A stretch of 8,076 nt of DNA from Flavobacteriaceae bacterium (GCA_023145595.1 JAGLDM010000340.1:1-8076); one strand, 5' to 3'; shown: positions 1 to 6,523, counted from the stretch's first letter. Numbers and translations are program-made. Notes: a model not told the origin generated them from the sequence alone.

Positions 1-279
1 TTTTTCTTTTGGTATAAAAAAGAGAATAAAGCCTGGATAAAAAGCACTTTGAGCAAATTGGGTCGAGGAGATTTATTAGAAGTTTTGTTGCCAGAAAATA
101 ATTCTTGGCGAAAAAATAAAGTAGAAAGGGCAAAAAACACTTTTGATGAAACCGTTACAGAAATCAAAGAGCCGAGAAGGAAGAATTCAAGAAAAAGAAA
201 GAACACTTTTGACAAAACAGCTATAGAAAAGAAAGAACCGAGAAGGCAGAATAAATATAAAAGACGAAGAAAACGGTAA
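1..279 (+). CDS. 3' end of an unidentified gene with a repetitive, very basic C-terminal tail (5' end outside window)
   Basis: The frame is open from base 1 to the TAA at 277-279, giving 92 residues, so the gene begins before the window; the TTG at 49 is probably only an internal leucine. The visible part starts with an aromatic stretch (FFFWYKKENKAW), which could be the end of a membrane helix or a folded-domain edge. It continues through SKLGRGDLLEVLLPENNSWR and then becomes a highly charged tail. The tail consists of two 22-residue tandem copies, each starting KNTFD and containing KEPRR, followed by RRRKR at the very end. I do not recognise the family. Lys/Arg-rich tails of this kind occur on RNA-binding proteins such as DEAD-box helicases and on some membrane proteins, but nothing here decides between these. 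It converges on the exonuclease gene. Certain as a reading frame, unknown in function. Confidence 0.6.
   Translation, partial: FFFWYKKENKAWIKSTLSKLGRGDLLEVLLPENNSWRKNKVERAKNTFDETVTEIKEPRRKNSRKRKNTFDKTAIEKKEPRRQNKYKRRRKR
133..264 (+). repeat. Two tandem copies of a 66-bp (22-codon) unit inside the partial gene
   Basis: Copy 1 is 133-198 and copy 2 is 199-264, directly abutting and in frame. By hand alignment 51 of 66 bases and 15 of 22 residues are identical (shared KNTFD, EPRR and terminal KR). The cores AACACTTTTGA and CCGAGAAGG are unchanged. This looks like an in-frame duplication that has since drifted. Confidence 0.8.
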
Positions 280-412
280 ATTGTTTATTTGTTAAATAGT
301 GTAATGGGACTGTAAACTCAACTCCGTCTGAATAGAAATAATTATTAATTTTATTCAAACAGAAAACATGACAAAAAATGAACAGACAGAGTTTAAATTA
401 CATGCCCAAGTT
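280..412. other. Convergent intergenic spacer with a long-looped inverted repeat
   Basis: This spacer lies between two genes that face each other 3' to 3'. It has an 11-bp inverted repeat, 320-330 against 383-393, separated by 52 bases. The single non-Watson-Crick position (325/388) is C/A on the plus strand but a G-U wobble in minus-strand RNA. A shorter AT-rich hairpin (329-337 with 349-357) sits inside the loop and competes with it. Neither is followed by a proper T-run, so I do not call an intrinsic terminator, although transcription of both genes must end around here. Confidence 0.4.
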
Positions 413-1129
413 TTAAACCCTCACAACCTCATCCGGTTCCAAAATATTTTTATTATACAATCGCAATAATAACTGAACCACAGCAATAGTGTCTTTTTCG
501 CAGTAGTCAACTATTCGGTTTAGATTTTTTTCTTTGTAATAGACCTCAGCAACCTGACTTCCATCAATATCATCTTTTGGAGAAGGTATTCCCAAAATAT
601 GGGTCATTAATTTTAATGAAGTATAGTGTTTGTAATCGCCAAATTTCCATAATTCTAAGGTGTCTAAATGCGGAATTTCCCATGGTTTTTTTCCGAATAA
701 ATTCAGTTTTTCAGGGAGGTCAATTCGGTTGATTATCATTCGACGAGCGATGTATGGAAAATCAAATTCCTTACCGTTATGAGCGCATAGCACTTTACTT
801 GCGTGCTTAAAGTGACCATCTAACAACTCTTTAAATTCTATTAATAATTGTTTTTCATCATCCCCAAAATAAGATTTGACTCTAAATACTCTTTGGGGAC
901 TATATTCAGAAAAGAAACCGACAGAAATACAAATTATTTTTCCGAATTCTGCCCAAATACCAGCACGGTCATAAAATTCTTTCGGAGATTGATCTTCTTT
1001 ACGTTGATATTGAGTTTTTGAAGCAAATAGTTCTTGCTTGGTTTCTGAAAGTTCTTCAAAAGATTGAAACTCAGGAACGGTTTCTATATCTAAAAACAAG
1101 ATGTTTTGAAAGTTGATTTTTGTAGGCAT
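413..1129 (-). CDS. Predicted 3'-5' exonuclease, PolB-like DnaQ-fold family (DNA_pol_B_exo2 type)
   Basis: This 238-residue protein is a stand-alone DEDDy exonuclease, expected to remove nucleotides from DNA 3' ends with two metal ions in the cytoplasm. Exo I is LFLDIETVP near the N-terminus with D14 and E16. Exo II is HNGKEFDFP with D123, in the form typical of the PolB-like branch. Exo III is YCEKD with Y209 and D213, the Tyr form of DEDD enzymes. The HLDTLELWKFGD segment around D156 is also typical of this group. No polymerase, helicase or other domain is attached, and the length suits a complete single-domain protein. The ATG at 1129 is followed by only 13 residues before the first catalytic Asp, so an earlier start is not needed. 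There is no Shine-Dalgarno sequence; a TAnnTTTG element lies just upstream. The true substrate and repair pathway are not established from sequence. Confidence 0.9.
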   Translation of the reverse strand: MPTKINFQNILFLDIETVPEFQSFEELSETKQELFASKTQYQRKEDQSPKEFYDRAGIWAEFGKIICISVGFFSEYSPQRVFRVKSYFGDDEKQLLIEFKELLDGHFKHASKVLCAHNGKEFDFPYIARRMIINRIDLPEKLNLFGKKPWEIPHLDTLELWKFGDYKHYTSLKLMTHILGIPSPKDDIDGSQVAEVYYKEKNLNRIVDYCEKDTIAVVQLLLRLYNKNILEPDEVVRV

Positions 1130-1156
1130 TTCTTTTTGTTAAAGGTGTAAAGCATC

Positions 1157-1164
1157 CAAAACTA
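1157..1164 (-). promoter_or_regulatory. Candidate -7 promoter element for the exonuclease gene
   Basis: The minus strand reads TAGTTTTG, a full match to the Bacteroidota TAnnTTTG element, 27 bases before the ATG at 1129. A well-spaced upstream TTTG is not evident; the nearest TTG is only about 13 bases away. The neighbouring gene upstream on the same strand may therefore also contribute read-through transcription. Confidence 0.4.
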
Positions 1165-1196
1165 TTGGGGCTCATGTCAATAGGTTGTATATTAGC

Positions 1197-1961
1197 CTAT
1201 TCTATTACTAATTTACGCATAGCAAATTCTCCTTGCTCTTCTACTTTTAAAATATAAATTCCGATTTTTAGATTACTAACATCAATAATCTCATTACCCA
1301 TAACTTTTTGATTAAGCACTTGCTGACCAAGCATGTCGTAAACTAGTATTGATTTTAAAGTATGACTCGATGACATTATTCTAAAACCTCCTTCTTGTAC
1401 AGGATTTGGATAAATTTCAAAACCATTAAATTTGTTTTTAGTTATTGAAAGAACTTGATTGTTTGATGACCACTCAATGTTATCAACAATAATCTGAACA
1501 GATTTGGTGTTCTTGATCTCAATCTTAACATCTCCAGATACGTTAATGTCTGTTATCAAAAACTCATGCTCTTCTTCATCATCAAACCCAGAAGAGGTCT
1601 CAACTAAAACATCGTTTACATATAGGTCTATTTGCCTCAACGTGCTAGAAGTGTAAGCTTTGTAAAGATTCATTCTTACTTGACCTACGCCGTTAATACC
1701 AGACATAGCATAAACAGAACTTCCATTATTTTCATCCTTTAAAAGAATTGCTGGGAGTGATATTTTTTCTAGAGTCCCCGTTGTTGAAGTGGCTGAAGTC
1801 ACATTTCTACAATGAACATAATTCCAAGTAATTCCGTTATTACCCTCAAAATCTCCATCTGAATATGACGGCGTTAATGATAAGTTAGAGAAGGATTCAG
1901 TTCCTTGAGCAAATAAAGTCATAGCGCATAGGAGCGCCATTAATAGGTGAATTTTTTTCAT
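1197..1961 (-). CDS. Small secreted protein: signal peptide, jelly-roll-like domain, T9SS type A sorting domain
   Basis: This 254-residue protein has three parts. Residues 1-19 form a Sec signal peptide (MKK, hydrophobic core, likely cleavage near LFAQ-G). Residues 24-165 form a beta-rich domain opening with a Phe-Ser-Asn-Leu-Ser-Leu segment, then YSDGDFEGNNGITWNY, and later an SGINGVGQVRMNLYKAY segment and a VDNIEW-type closing strand. This pattern resembles the jelly-roll modules appended to flavobacterial secreted nucleases and other exoenzymes; that comparison is from memory of the family, not a search. Residues 183-254 are a T9SS type A sorting domain, starting IYPNP and ending in the usual GIYILKV and RKLVIE strands. 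No catalytic motif is visible, so it may be a free-standing binding or adhesion module exported across the outer membrane by T9SS. It has its own promoter and no obvious operon partner. The ATG at 1961 gives a textbook signal peptide. Confidence 0.8.
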   Translation of the reverse strand: MKKIHLLMALLCAMTLFAQGTESFSNLSLTPSYSDGDFEGNNGITWNYVHCRNVTSATSTTGTLEKISLPAILLKDENNGSSVYAMSGINGVGQVRMNLYKAYTSSTLRQIDLYVNDVLVETSSGFDDEEEHEFLITDINVSGDVKIEIKNTKSVQIIVDNIEWSSNNQVLSITKNKFNGFEIYPNPVQEGGFRIMSSSHTLKSILVYDMLGQQVLNQKVMGNEIIDVSNLKIGIYILKVEEQGEFAMRKLVIE

Positions 1962-1994
1962 AGTAAATTTTTAAAATTAAAGTAGCAATTACTT

Positions 1995-2026
1995 CAAATA
2001 TAGCACTTTATTTTAAACAGGTCAAA
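1995..2026 (-). promoter_or_regulatory. Flavobacterial-type promoter of the T9SS jelly-roll protein gene
   Basis: On the minus strand, TTTG (2026-2023) is followed after 20 bases by TATATTTG (2002-1995). This matches the Bacteroidota primary-sigma consensus of a -33 TTTG and a -7 TAnnTTTG with normal spacing. Transcription would start near 1990, giving a leader of roughly 30 bases before the ATG at 1961. This is the best promoter match in the window. Confidence 0.7.
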
Positions 2027-2135
2027 AAAAATCAGATTTCACCTCTCATTTGGCACCTATGTTATCTAAAAATCAACATTACTTCTTTTCCTATTAAATC
2101 AATGTTAAGAATGCCAACGAATTCATTTTAAATTT

Positions 2136-2143
2136 TATCTTTG
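2136..2143 (+). promoter_or_regulatory. Candidate -7 promoter element of the two-component pair
   Basis: TATCTTTG is a full match to TAnnTTTG and would place the transcript start about 15 bases before the ATG at 2165. No TTTG is seen at the expected distance upstream, which may mean that transcription needs an activator, for example the response regulator itself. Confidence 0.45.
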
Positions 2144-2164
2144 ATACTTGTAGATTTATACTAA

Positions 2165-2854
2165 ATGAAAAAATCTGATATTAAAATTTTATTGGTTGAT
2201 GATGAGCCAGATATATTAGAAATTGTGGGATACAATTTAAAAAATGAAGGGTATCAAGTTTTTACGGCAGAAAATGGAATAGAAGCCATTAAACAAGCAA
2301 AAAAAATAAAACCACATCTTATTTTACTGGATGTAATGATGCCAGAAATGGACGGAATTGAAGCCTGTGAAAAAATACGAGAAACGAAGAGTTTAAAAGA
2401 TGTGATTATTGCATTTTTTACTGCACGAGGTGAAGATTATTCTCAGGTTGCAGGTTTTGAAGCAGGGGCTGATGATTATATTACCAAGCCGGTAAAACCA
2501 AAAGTTTTAGTGAGTAAGGTTAAAGCGTTATTGAGACGTTTAAAAGATGACGAAAAAAACAACCTTTTAATAGTTGGATCAATTACTATTAATAGAGAAG
2601 AGTATCTAATTTATAAAAACGGAAATACTATTTTATTACCACGAAAAGAGTTTGAATTACTTTATTTACTGGCTTCTAAACCCGGAAAGGTTTTCAAGAG
2701 AGAAGCTATTTTAAACAGTGTTTGGGGTAGTGAAGTTGTGGTTGGAGGAAGAACTATTGATGTCCATATTCGTAAATTACGTGAAAAAATTGGCGATGAT
2801 TATTTTCAAACGGTCAAGGGGGTTGGGTACAAATTTGTTTCGGATGAAACTTAA
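2165..2854 (+). CDS. OmpR/PhoB-family response regulator
   Basis: This 229-residue DNA-binding response regulator acts in the cytoplasm. The receiver domain spans about residues 1-122, with the acidic pocket D12/D13 in LLVDDE, the phospho-acceptor D56 in LLDVMMP, the switch T86 in FFTARGED and K108 in ITKPVKP. A short charged linker (about 123-135) leads to a winged-helix effector domain (about 135-227). That domain carries LLPRKEFELLYLLASKPG, the recognition-helix region RTIDVHIRKLREKIG and the wing FQTVKGVGYKF. All receiver residues needed for phosphorylation are present. The length is normal for the family. It lies 104 bp upstream of a histidine kinase on the same strand, its likely partner. 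The sequence resembles PhoB/PhoP-like regulators common in flavobacteria, but the regulon cannot be inferred. The start gives the usual few residues before the first beta-strand. Confidence 0.93.
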   Translation: MKKSDIKILLVDDEPDILEIVGYNLKNEGYQVFTAENGIEAIKQAKKIKPHLILLDVMMPEMDGIEACEKIRETKSLKDVIIAFFTARGEDYSQVAGFEAGADDYITKPVKPKVLVSKVKALLRRLKDDEKNNLLIVGSITINREEYLIYKNGNTILLPRKEFELLYLLASKPGKVFKREAILNSVWGSEVVVGGRTIDVHIRKLREKIGDDYFQTVKGVGYKFVSDET

Positions 2855-2958
2855 TTTTTTAATTAAACAGATAATTTGAAACGAGCAATTAAAAAACTAC
2901 TCAACTGTTGAAATGATTAATAGAGAACAGCATGTGACCGTTGAAATACAATAAATAG

Positions 2959-4005
2959 ATGCGCATAAAAATAAAAAAAACATACTCTTTTGCTTTCTGG
3001 TGTACAGCGATTATCACTGCTTTTTTAATAGCAGTTTTACTTTTTGTTGGTTGGGTATTTGGAAAGCCGCTTGATTTTGAAATAATTTTGAGTATTATTT
3101 TTATCCAATTTGTTTTTACTTTTTTTACAATTCAAACACGAGTTGAAATTTTTATTTACAGTCGGATTAAAAAGATTTATGAAGAAGTAAAACTATTTAA
3201 TCTAGGCAATCTAAAGAAATCATCTGTAACGACAGATATGGAAAGTTTTTCTGCTGAAGTCAAAAAGTTTGCTGAGCAAAAACAGATTGAAATTGCTGCT
3301 TTACGAGAACGTGAAATTTACCGTAGAGAATTTTTAGGAAACGTATCACACGAATTAAAAACTCCTATTTTCACGATTCAGGGGTATTTGCTAACATTAC
3401 TTGATGGCGCAATTGATGATGATGTCATCAGAGAGAAATATTTGCACAGAGCAACCAAAGGTGTTGAGCGACTCGTTGCTATTGTAAAAGATTTGGATCT
3501 TATCTCTAAATTAGAGTCCAATGAATTACATTTAGATAAGGAGCAATTCAACTTAATCGAACTGATTCAAGGAATTTTTGATCAGTTAGAAATGCGTTCA
3601 AGTATGAGAGGTGTTAATCTCGTTTTCGACAAACCGTATGATGTCCCTTTACTTATTAATGCAGATAAAGAGCGTATAGAACAAGTGCTTACTAATTTAA
3701 TTGTGAATTCGTTAAAATATGGCAAAATAGGAGGAACTACTATTGTTACTATTGAATCATATGGACATGAAAAAGTTTTGGTCAAAATAGCGGATAATGG
3801 TGAAGGCATTAAAGAAGAACACTTACCTCGTTTGTTTGAACGGTTTTATAGGGTTGATAAGAGTAGGTCTAGAGCACAAGGCGGGTCTGGGTTAGGGCTT
3901 TCAATCGTAAAACATATTATTGAAGCGCATGATGAAAACATTTTGGTTAAAAGTGAATTTAAAAAAGGTTCTGAGTTTTCATTTACTTTAAAAAAGGTTA
4001 AATAA
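2959..4005 (+). CDS. Membrane sensor histidine kinase, PhoR-like
   Basis: This 348-residue inner-membrane kinase should autophosphorylate and pass phosphate to the response regulator encoded just upstream. Two hydrophobic helices (about 11-34 and 40-58) are separated by only a few residues (GKPLD), so there is almost no periplasmic sensor domain. A charged helical linker (about 65-118) follows, without a recognisable HAMP or PAS motif. The HisKA dimerisation helix has H131 in NVSHELKTP. The HATPase_c domain (about 230-346) shows an N-box with N246 and N250, a G1 box DNGEGI (279-284), an F-box LFERFYR and a G2 box GGSGLGLSIVKH (308-319). All catalytic boxes are intact. An in-frame TAG immediately precedes the ATG, so this start is the earliest possible. 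The 3' end overlaps the convergent glycosyltransferase gene by 18 bp. The signal is unknown; sensing within the membrane or through an accessory protein is an inference from the missing loop. Confidence 0.93.
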   Translation: MRIKIKKTYSFAFWCTAIITAFLIAVLLFVGWVFGKPLDFEIILSIIFIQFVFTFFTIQTRVEIFIYSRIKKIYEEVKLFNLGNLKKSSVTTDMESFSAEVKKFAEQKQIEIAALREREIYRREFLGNVSHELKTPIFTIQGYLLTLLDGAIDDDVIREKYLHRATKGVERLVAIVKDLDLISKLESNELHLDKEQFNLIELIQGIFDQLEMRSSMRGVNLVFDKPYDVPLLINADKERIEQVLTNLIVNSLKYGKIGGTTIVTIESYGHEKVLVKIADNGEGIKEEHLPRLFERFYRVDKSRSRAQGGSGLGLSIVKHIIEAHDENILVKSEFKKGSEFSFTLKKVK

Positions 4006-5034
4006 GTCATTTTGACTTACGGATGCCTCTTGAACAAATCCCCTATAGTTTTCTACTTGAGAGAGCATTTCTATTGTGAATTTTTCTTCAGATGAAAACG
4101 GAGCAATATTTAACTTTTTTAAATGTTTCGCCAAATATTCTTGTTCATTCTGACCATTTGTAGGAATAAAAAAACACTTTTTATTTAGTATTGCCAAATC
4201 GAGTATGGTAGAATATCCTGACCTACACAGCACCAATTTGCTTTCGTTGATTGCCGTTTCTAAGGCTTTTGACAACAAGAAATTAATAAAAGTTAGTTGC
4301 CCATTATTTGATTTTTCTTGTTTTTCTGAAATCACTCCACGTACAAATAGCACAGTGCCTTTATACTTTTTTAATTCTGAAATTAATTTATTTTCTAATT
4401 GCGTTCTTAAAGGTTCAATTCCGGAAAGTAACACCAACAAATCATATTTTATTGGAATACTGTTTTTTTGAAAACGACTTGAAATTCCGAGATATTTTGT
4501 CTTGATTTTCAGTTTGTTTTCTGAAAGTTTTCCTGATAATCGATCGCCATCTTCAATATCTGGCACCCAACATTCATCAAACTTATTGATAAAATATTGA
4601 TGAATTTTAGAAGTTAAATAAGTTGTAAATCCAGAGTAAACCTTGATTTGATGTGTGATATAAACAGAAGGGACTTTGTCGCTTCTAACCCCCATACGAT
4701 TGTCGGAAATAATTCCGATTAAATTTTCTGAAAGCACTAAAGATTCAACTAATTCTTGCTCTGCTGTTATTGCTTTTCGAATGGAAAAACTTTGAAATAG
4801 TAATTTCCATTTAAGCCATCTTCCGTTTTTAGGATACTTAATATTATAAGAGGGTAGTTCTACGAATTTTAGTTTTGGAAACTCTTTGCGTAAAAAATCC
4901 AATGCAATTCCATCACTCCCTATTATGGGGTTAAACCCTTTTTCTATTAATTCCTTAATTATAGGAATACATCGTGTTGCATGTCCTATTCCCCAGTTTA
5001 GAGGGGCGACAAGAACATTTTTTGTATTTGGTAT
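3988..5034 (-). CDS. GT-B fold glycosyltransferase (MurG-like, family 28-type C-terminal domain) lacking a canonical start codon
   Basis: The frame is open from the codon after a TAG at 5055-5053 down to the TAA at 3990-3988. Reading from the ATA at 5034 gives 348 residues, a normal size for this group. The N-terminal domain begins NVLVAPLNWGIGHATRC; the glycine-rich NWGIGHATR (13-21) is the family's first nucleotide-fold loop. The C-terminal domain has LLSGIEPLRTQLE, then VLFVRG, then the donor-binding CRSGYSTILDLA (about 270-281) followed by FFIPTNGQNEQ. This resembles MurG and related enzymes that use UDP-sugars. The first canonical in-frame start, TTG at 4902, falls 44 codons later and would delete the glycine-rich loop, so I reject it. 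It follows the UDP-glucose dehydrogenase gene by 84 bp with no terminator or TAnnTTTG between, so co-transcription is likely. The substrate is unknown. It may be functional with a rare ATA start or be a translation-defective allele. Confidence 0.75.
   Translation of the reverse strand: MPNTKNVLVAPLNWGIGHATRCIPIIKELIEKGFNPIIGSDGIALDFLRKEFPKLKFVELPSYNIKYPKNGRWLKWKLLFQSFSIRKAITAEQELVESLVLSENLIGIISDNRMGVRSDKVPSVYITHQIKVYSGFTTYLTSKIHQYFINKFDECWVPDIEDGDRLSGKLSENKLKIKTKYLGISSRFQKNSIPIKYDLLVLLSGIEPLRTQLENKLISELKKYKGTVLFVRGVISEKQEKSNNGQLTFINFLLSKALETAINESKLVLCRSGYSTILDLAILNKKCFFIPTNGQNEQEYLAKHLKKLNIAPFSSEEKFTIEMLSQVENYRGFVQEASVSQNDLFNLF
4003..4019. terminator. Small hairpin at the convergent 3' ends of the kinase and glycosyltransferase genes
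   Basis: TAAGTCA (4003-4009) pairs with TGACTTA (4013-4019, sharing the centre), giving a stem of 6-7 bp and a loop of 3-5. The TAA at 4003-4005 is the kinase stop. In minus-strand RNA the stem is followed by TTTAACCTTTTTT across the glycosyltransferase stop, so it could be a weak terminator in that direction. There is no T-run on the plus-strand side. Confidence 0.3.
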
Positions 5035-5118
5035 TTTGTTTGTGATTGGGTTCTATTTAGGGGGTTATCAAGCCATCCAATAATTACGATGAACATTGAG
5101 AAATGAAGAGATTGAATA

Positions 5119-6450
5119 TTACCCTCTTTCCTTCCCAATTTGATAATACTCAAAGCCTCTGCTTTCCAAGTCAAATGTAAAATATTGATTTCGGCCATCA
5201 AAAATAATTGGCGTCACTAATTTTTCTTTTATTTCATCAAAATCCGGAGAACGGAACTCCTTCCATTCTGTTAAGAGAATTAATGCATTTGCTTTATCTA
5301 AACATTCGTACTTTGAATTCACATAAGAGACCCCCTCAACATCTTTCAAATAAAACTCTTTTGACTCCTCCATTGCTTTGGGGTCATAAGCAACAATTTT
5401 AGCGCCCCTTTTTACCAATTCTTTAACCACATAAATAGCAGGTGATTCTCGCATATCATCGGTACCTGGTTTAAAAGACAATCCCCATAACGCAAATGTA
5501 AATCCGCTTAAATCCTCCCCAAAACGCTTGATTACTTTATTGGCTATTACAAATTTTTGATTATTGTTTACTTCCTCTACAGAAGAAATTAACTTTGCAT
5601 CATAATTATATTCCTTTGCTATTTTTGTTAGTGCCTTTACATCTTTTGGGAAACAAGAACCTCCATATCCACTGCCGGGATAAATAAAACTGTACCCTAT
5701 TCTTTTATCAGAACCAATCCCCACGCGTACATTATTTACATCTGCGCCTACCAATTCGCAAATATTTGCAATCTCATTCATAAAGGAAATCTTGGTGGCT
5801 AGCATAGCGTTTGCTGCATATTTTGTCATTTCAGCAGAACGAATATCCATACCAATAAAACGATCATTGGTTCTTAAAAACGGAGCGTATAGCTTACGCA
5901 TTTCCTCCATAGCAACATCAGAATCTGCGCCAATTACAACGCGGTCGGGCTTCATAAAATCTTGAATAGCGGCACCTTCTTTTAAGAACTCAGGATTGGA
6001 AACCACATGAAAATCAAGAGAAACGCCCCTTTTATCTAATTCGTTTTGAACAGTTTTCTTCACTTTATCTGCTGTTCCTACTGGCACAGTTGATTTATCA
6101 ACAATTACCAACGGTTTTTGCATGGTTTGCCCAATTTGTTTTGCAACGGCTAATACATATTGTAAATCTGCAGAACCATCGGCACCCATTGGGGTTCCAA
6201 CAGCAATAAAAACGATGGTTGATTTTGGTAAACTATCATTTAAATCGGTACTAAAAAATAAGTTTTTGTTTTTGGCGTTTTTGAGTACCATAGCTTTCAA
6301 GCCTGGTTCAAAAATAGGAATAATGCCTTGCTTTAATTTTTCAATTTTAGTTGCGTCAACATCTATACAAGTTACATGATTTCCCATTTCAGAAAAACAA
6401 GTTCCTGAAACCAAGCCGACATATCCTGTGCCTATTACTGTTATGTTCAT
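5119..6450 (-). CDS. ugd: UDP-glucose 6-dehydrogenase
   Basis: This cytoplasmic enzyme oxidises UDP-glucose twice with NAD+ to give UDP-glucuronate, a precursor of capsular, exopolysaccharide and other surface glycans. The 443-residue length is typical of the bacterial enzyme. The N-terminal NAD-binding domain starts with VIGTGYVGLVSG (5-16), with D30 in CIDVD at the end of the second strand for the NAD ribose. Other family motifs are VGTPMGADGSADL, DKSTVPVGT and SNPEFLKEGAA. The central helix region carries K210 and N214 in MTKYAANAMLA. The catalytic nucleophile is C266 in GSGYGGSCFPKD. The C-terminal UDP-binding domain has WGLSFKPGTDDMRESPA and the LLTEWKEF segment. No key residue is missing. 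The ATG at 6450 directly opens the first beta-strand. It is followed on the same strand by the glycosyltransferase gene, a likely downstream user or partner. Other UDP-sugar dehydrogenases share this fold, but the motifs favour UDP-glucose. Confidence 0.95.
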   Translation of the reverse strand: MNITVIGTGYVGLVSGTCFSEMGNHVTCIDVDATKIEKLKQGIIPIFEPGLKAMVLKNAKNKNLFFSTDLNDSLPKSTIVFIAVGTPMGADGSADLQYVLAVAKQIGQTMQKPLVIVDKSTVPVGTADKVKKTVQNELDKRGVSLDFHVVSNPEFLKEGAAIQDFMKPDRVVIGADSDVAMEEMRKLYAPFLRTNDRFIGMDIRSAEMTKYAANAMLATKISFMNEIANICELVGADVNNVRVGIGSDKRIGYSFIYPGSGYGGSCFPKDVKALTKIAKEYNYDAKLISSVEEVNNNQKFVIANKVIKRFGEDLSGFTFALWGLSFKPGTDDMRESPAIYVVKELVKRGAKIVAYDPKAMEESKEFYLKDVEGVSYVNSKYECLDKANALILLTEWKEFRSPDFDEIKEKLVTPIIFDGRNQYFTFDLESRGFEYYQIGKERG

Positions 6451-6523
6451 GTTTTTTAAATTTAATAGTATCTTCTTTCAAAAACAATAATGTGCCAATG
6501 AATAGCTACAATCATGAGGCCCT

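Noticed and set aside
368..469. 33-codon plus-strand frame starting MTKNEQTEFK
   Set aside because: More than half of it is antisense to the exonuclease 3' end, it has no promoter match, and it is short enough to occur by chance.
1179..1201. AATAGG / CCTATT inverted repeat at the stop of the T9SS jelly-roll gene
   Set aside because: Six base pairs with no T-run is not enough for a terminator call.
2075..2106. AACATT / AATGTT inverted repeat before the response regulator
   Set aside because: Six bases with a 20-base spacer is expected by chance in AT-rich DNA.
2851..2866. TTAATT-TTTT-AATTAA hairpin at the response regulator stop
   Set aside because: The stem is AT-only and too weak for termination, and the kinase gene downstream probably needs read-through.
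2913..2954. 13-codon frame starting MINREQ in the gap before the kinase
   Set aside because: It is too short, with no conserved feature or promoter; not distinguishable from chance.
3582..3809. 75-codon minus-strand frame
   Set aside because: It is antisense to the kinase ATPase domain with no independent support.
4205..4505. Two plus-strand frames of 65-88 codons inside the glycosyltransferase gene
   Set aside because: They are antisense to conserved GT-B motifs, overlap each other in different frames, and have no recognisable domains.
4886..5083. 65-codon plus-strand frame with a hydrophobic end (FFVFGILFVIGFYLGG)
   Set aside because: It is antisense to the conserved glycosyltransferase N-terminus, which explains the open frame; the membrane-like look comes from complementing AAA and CAA-rich codons.
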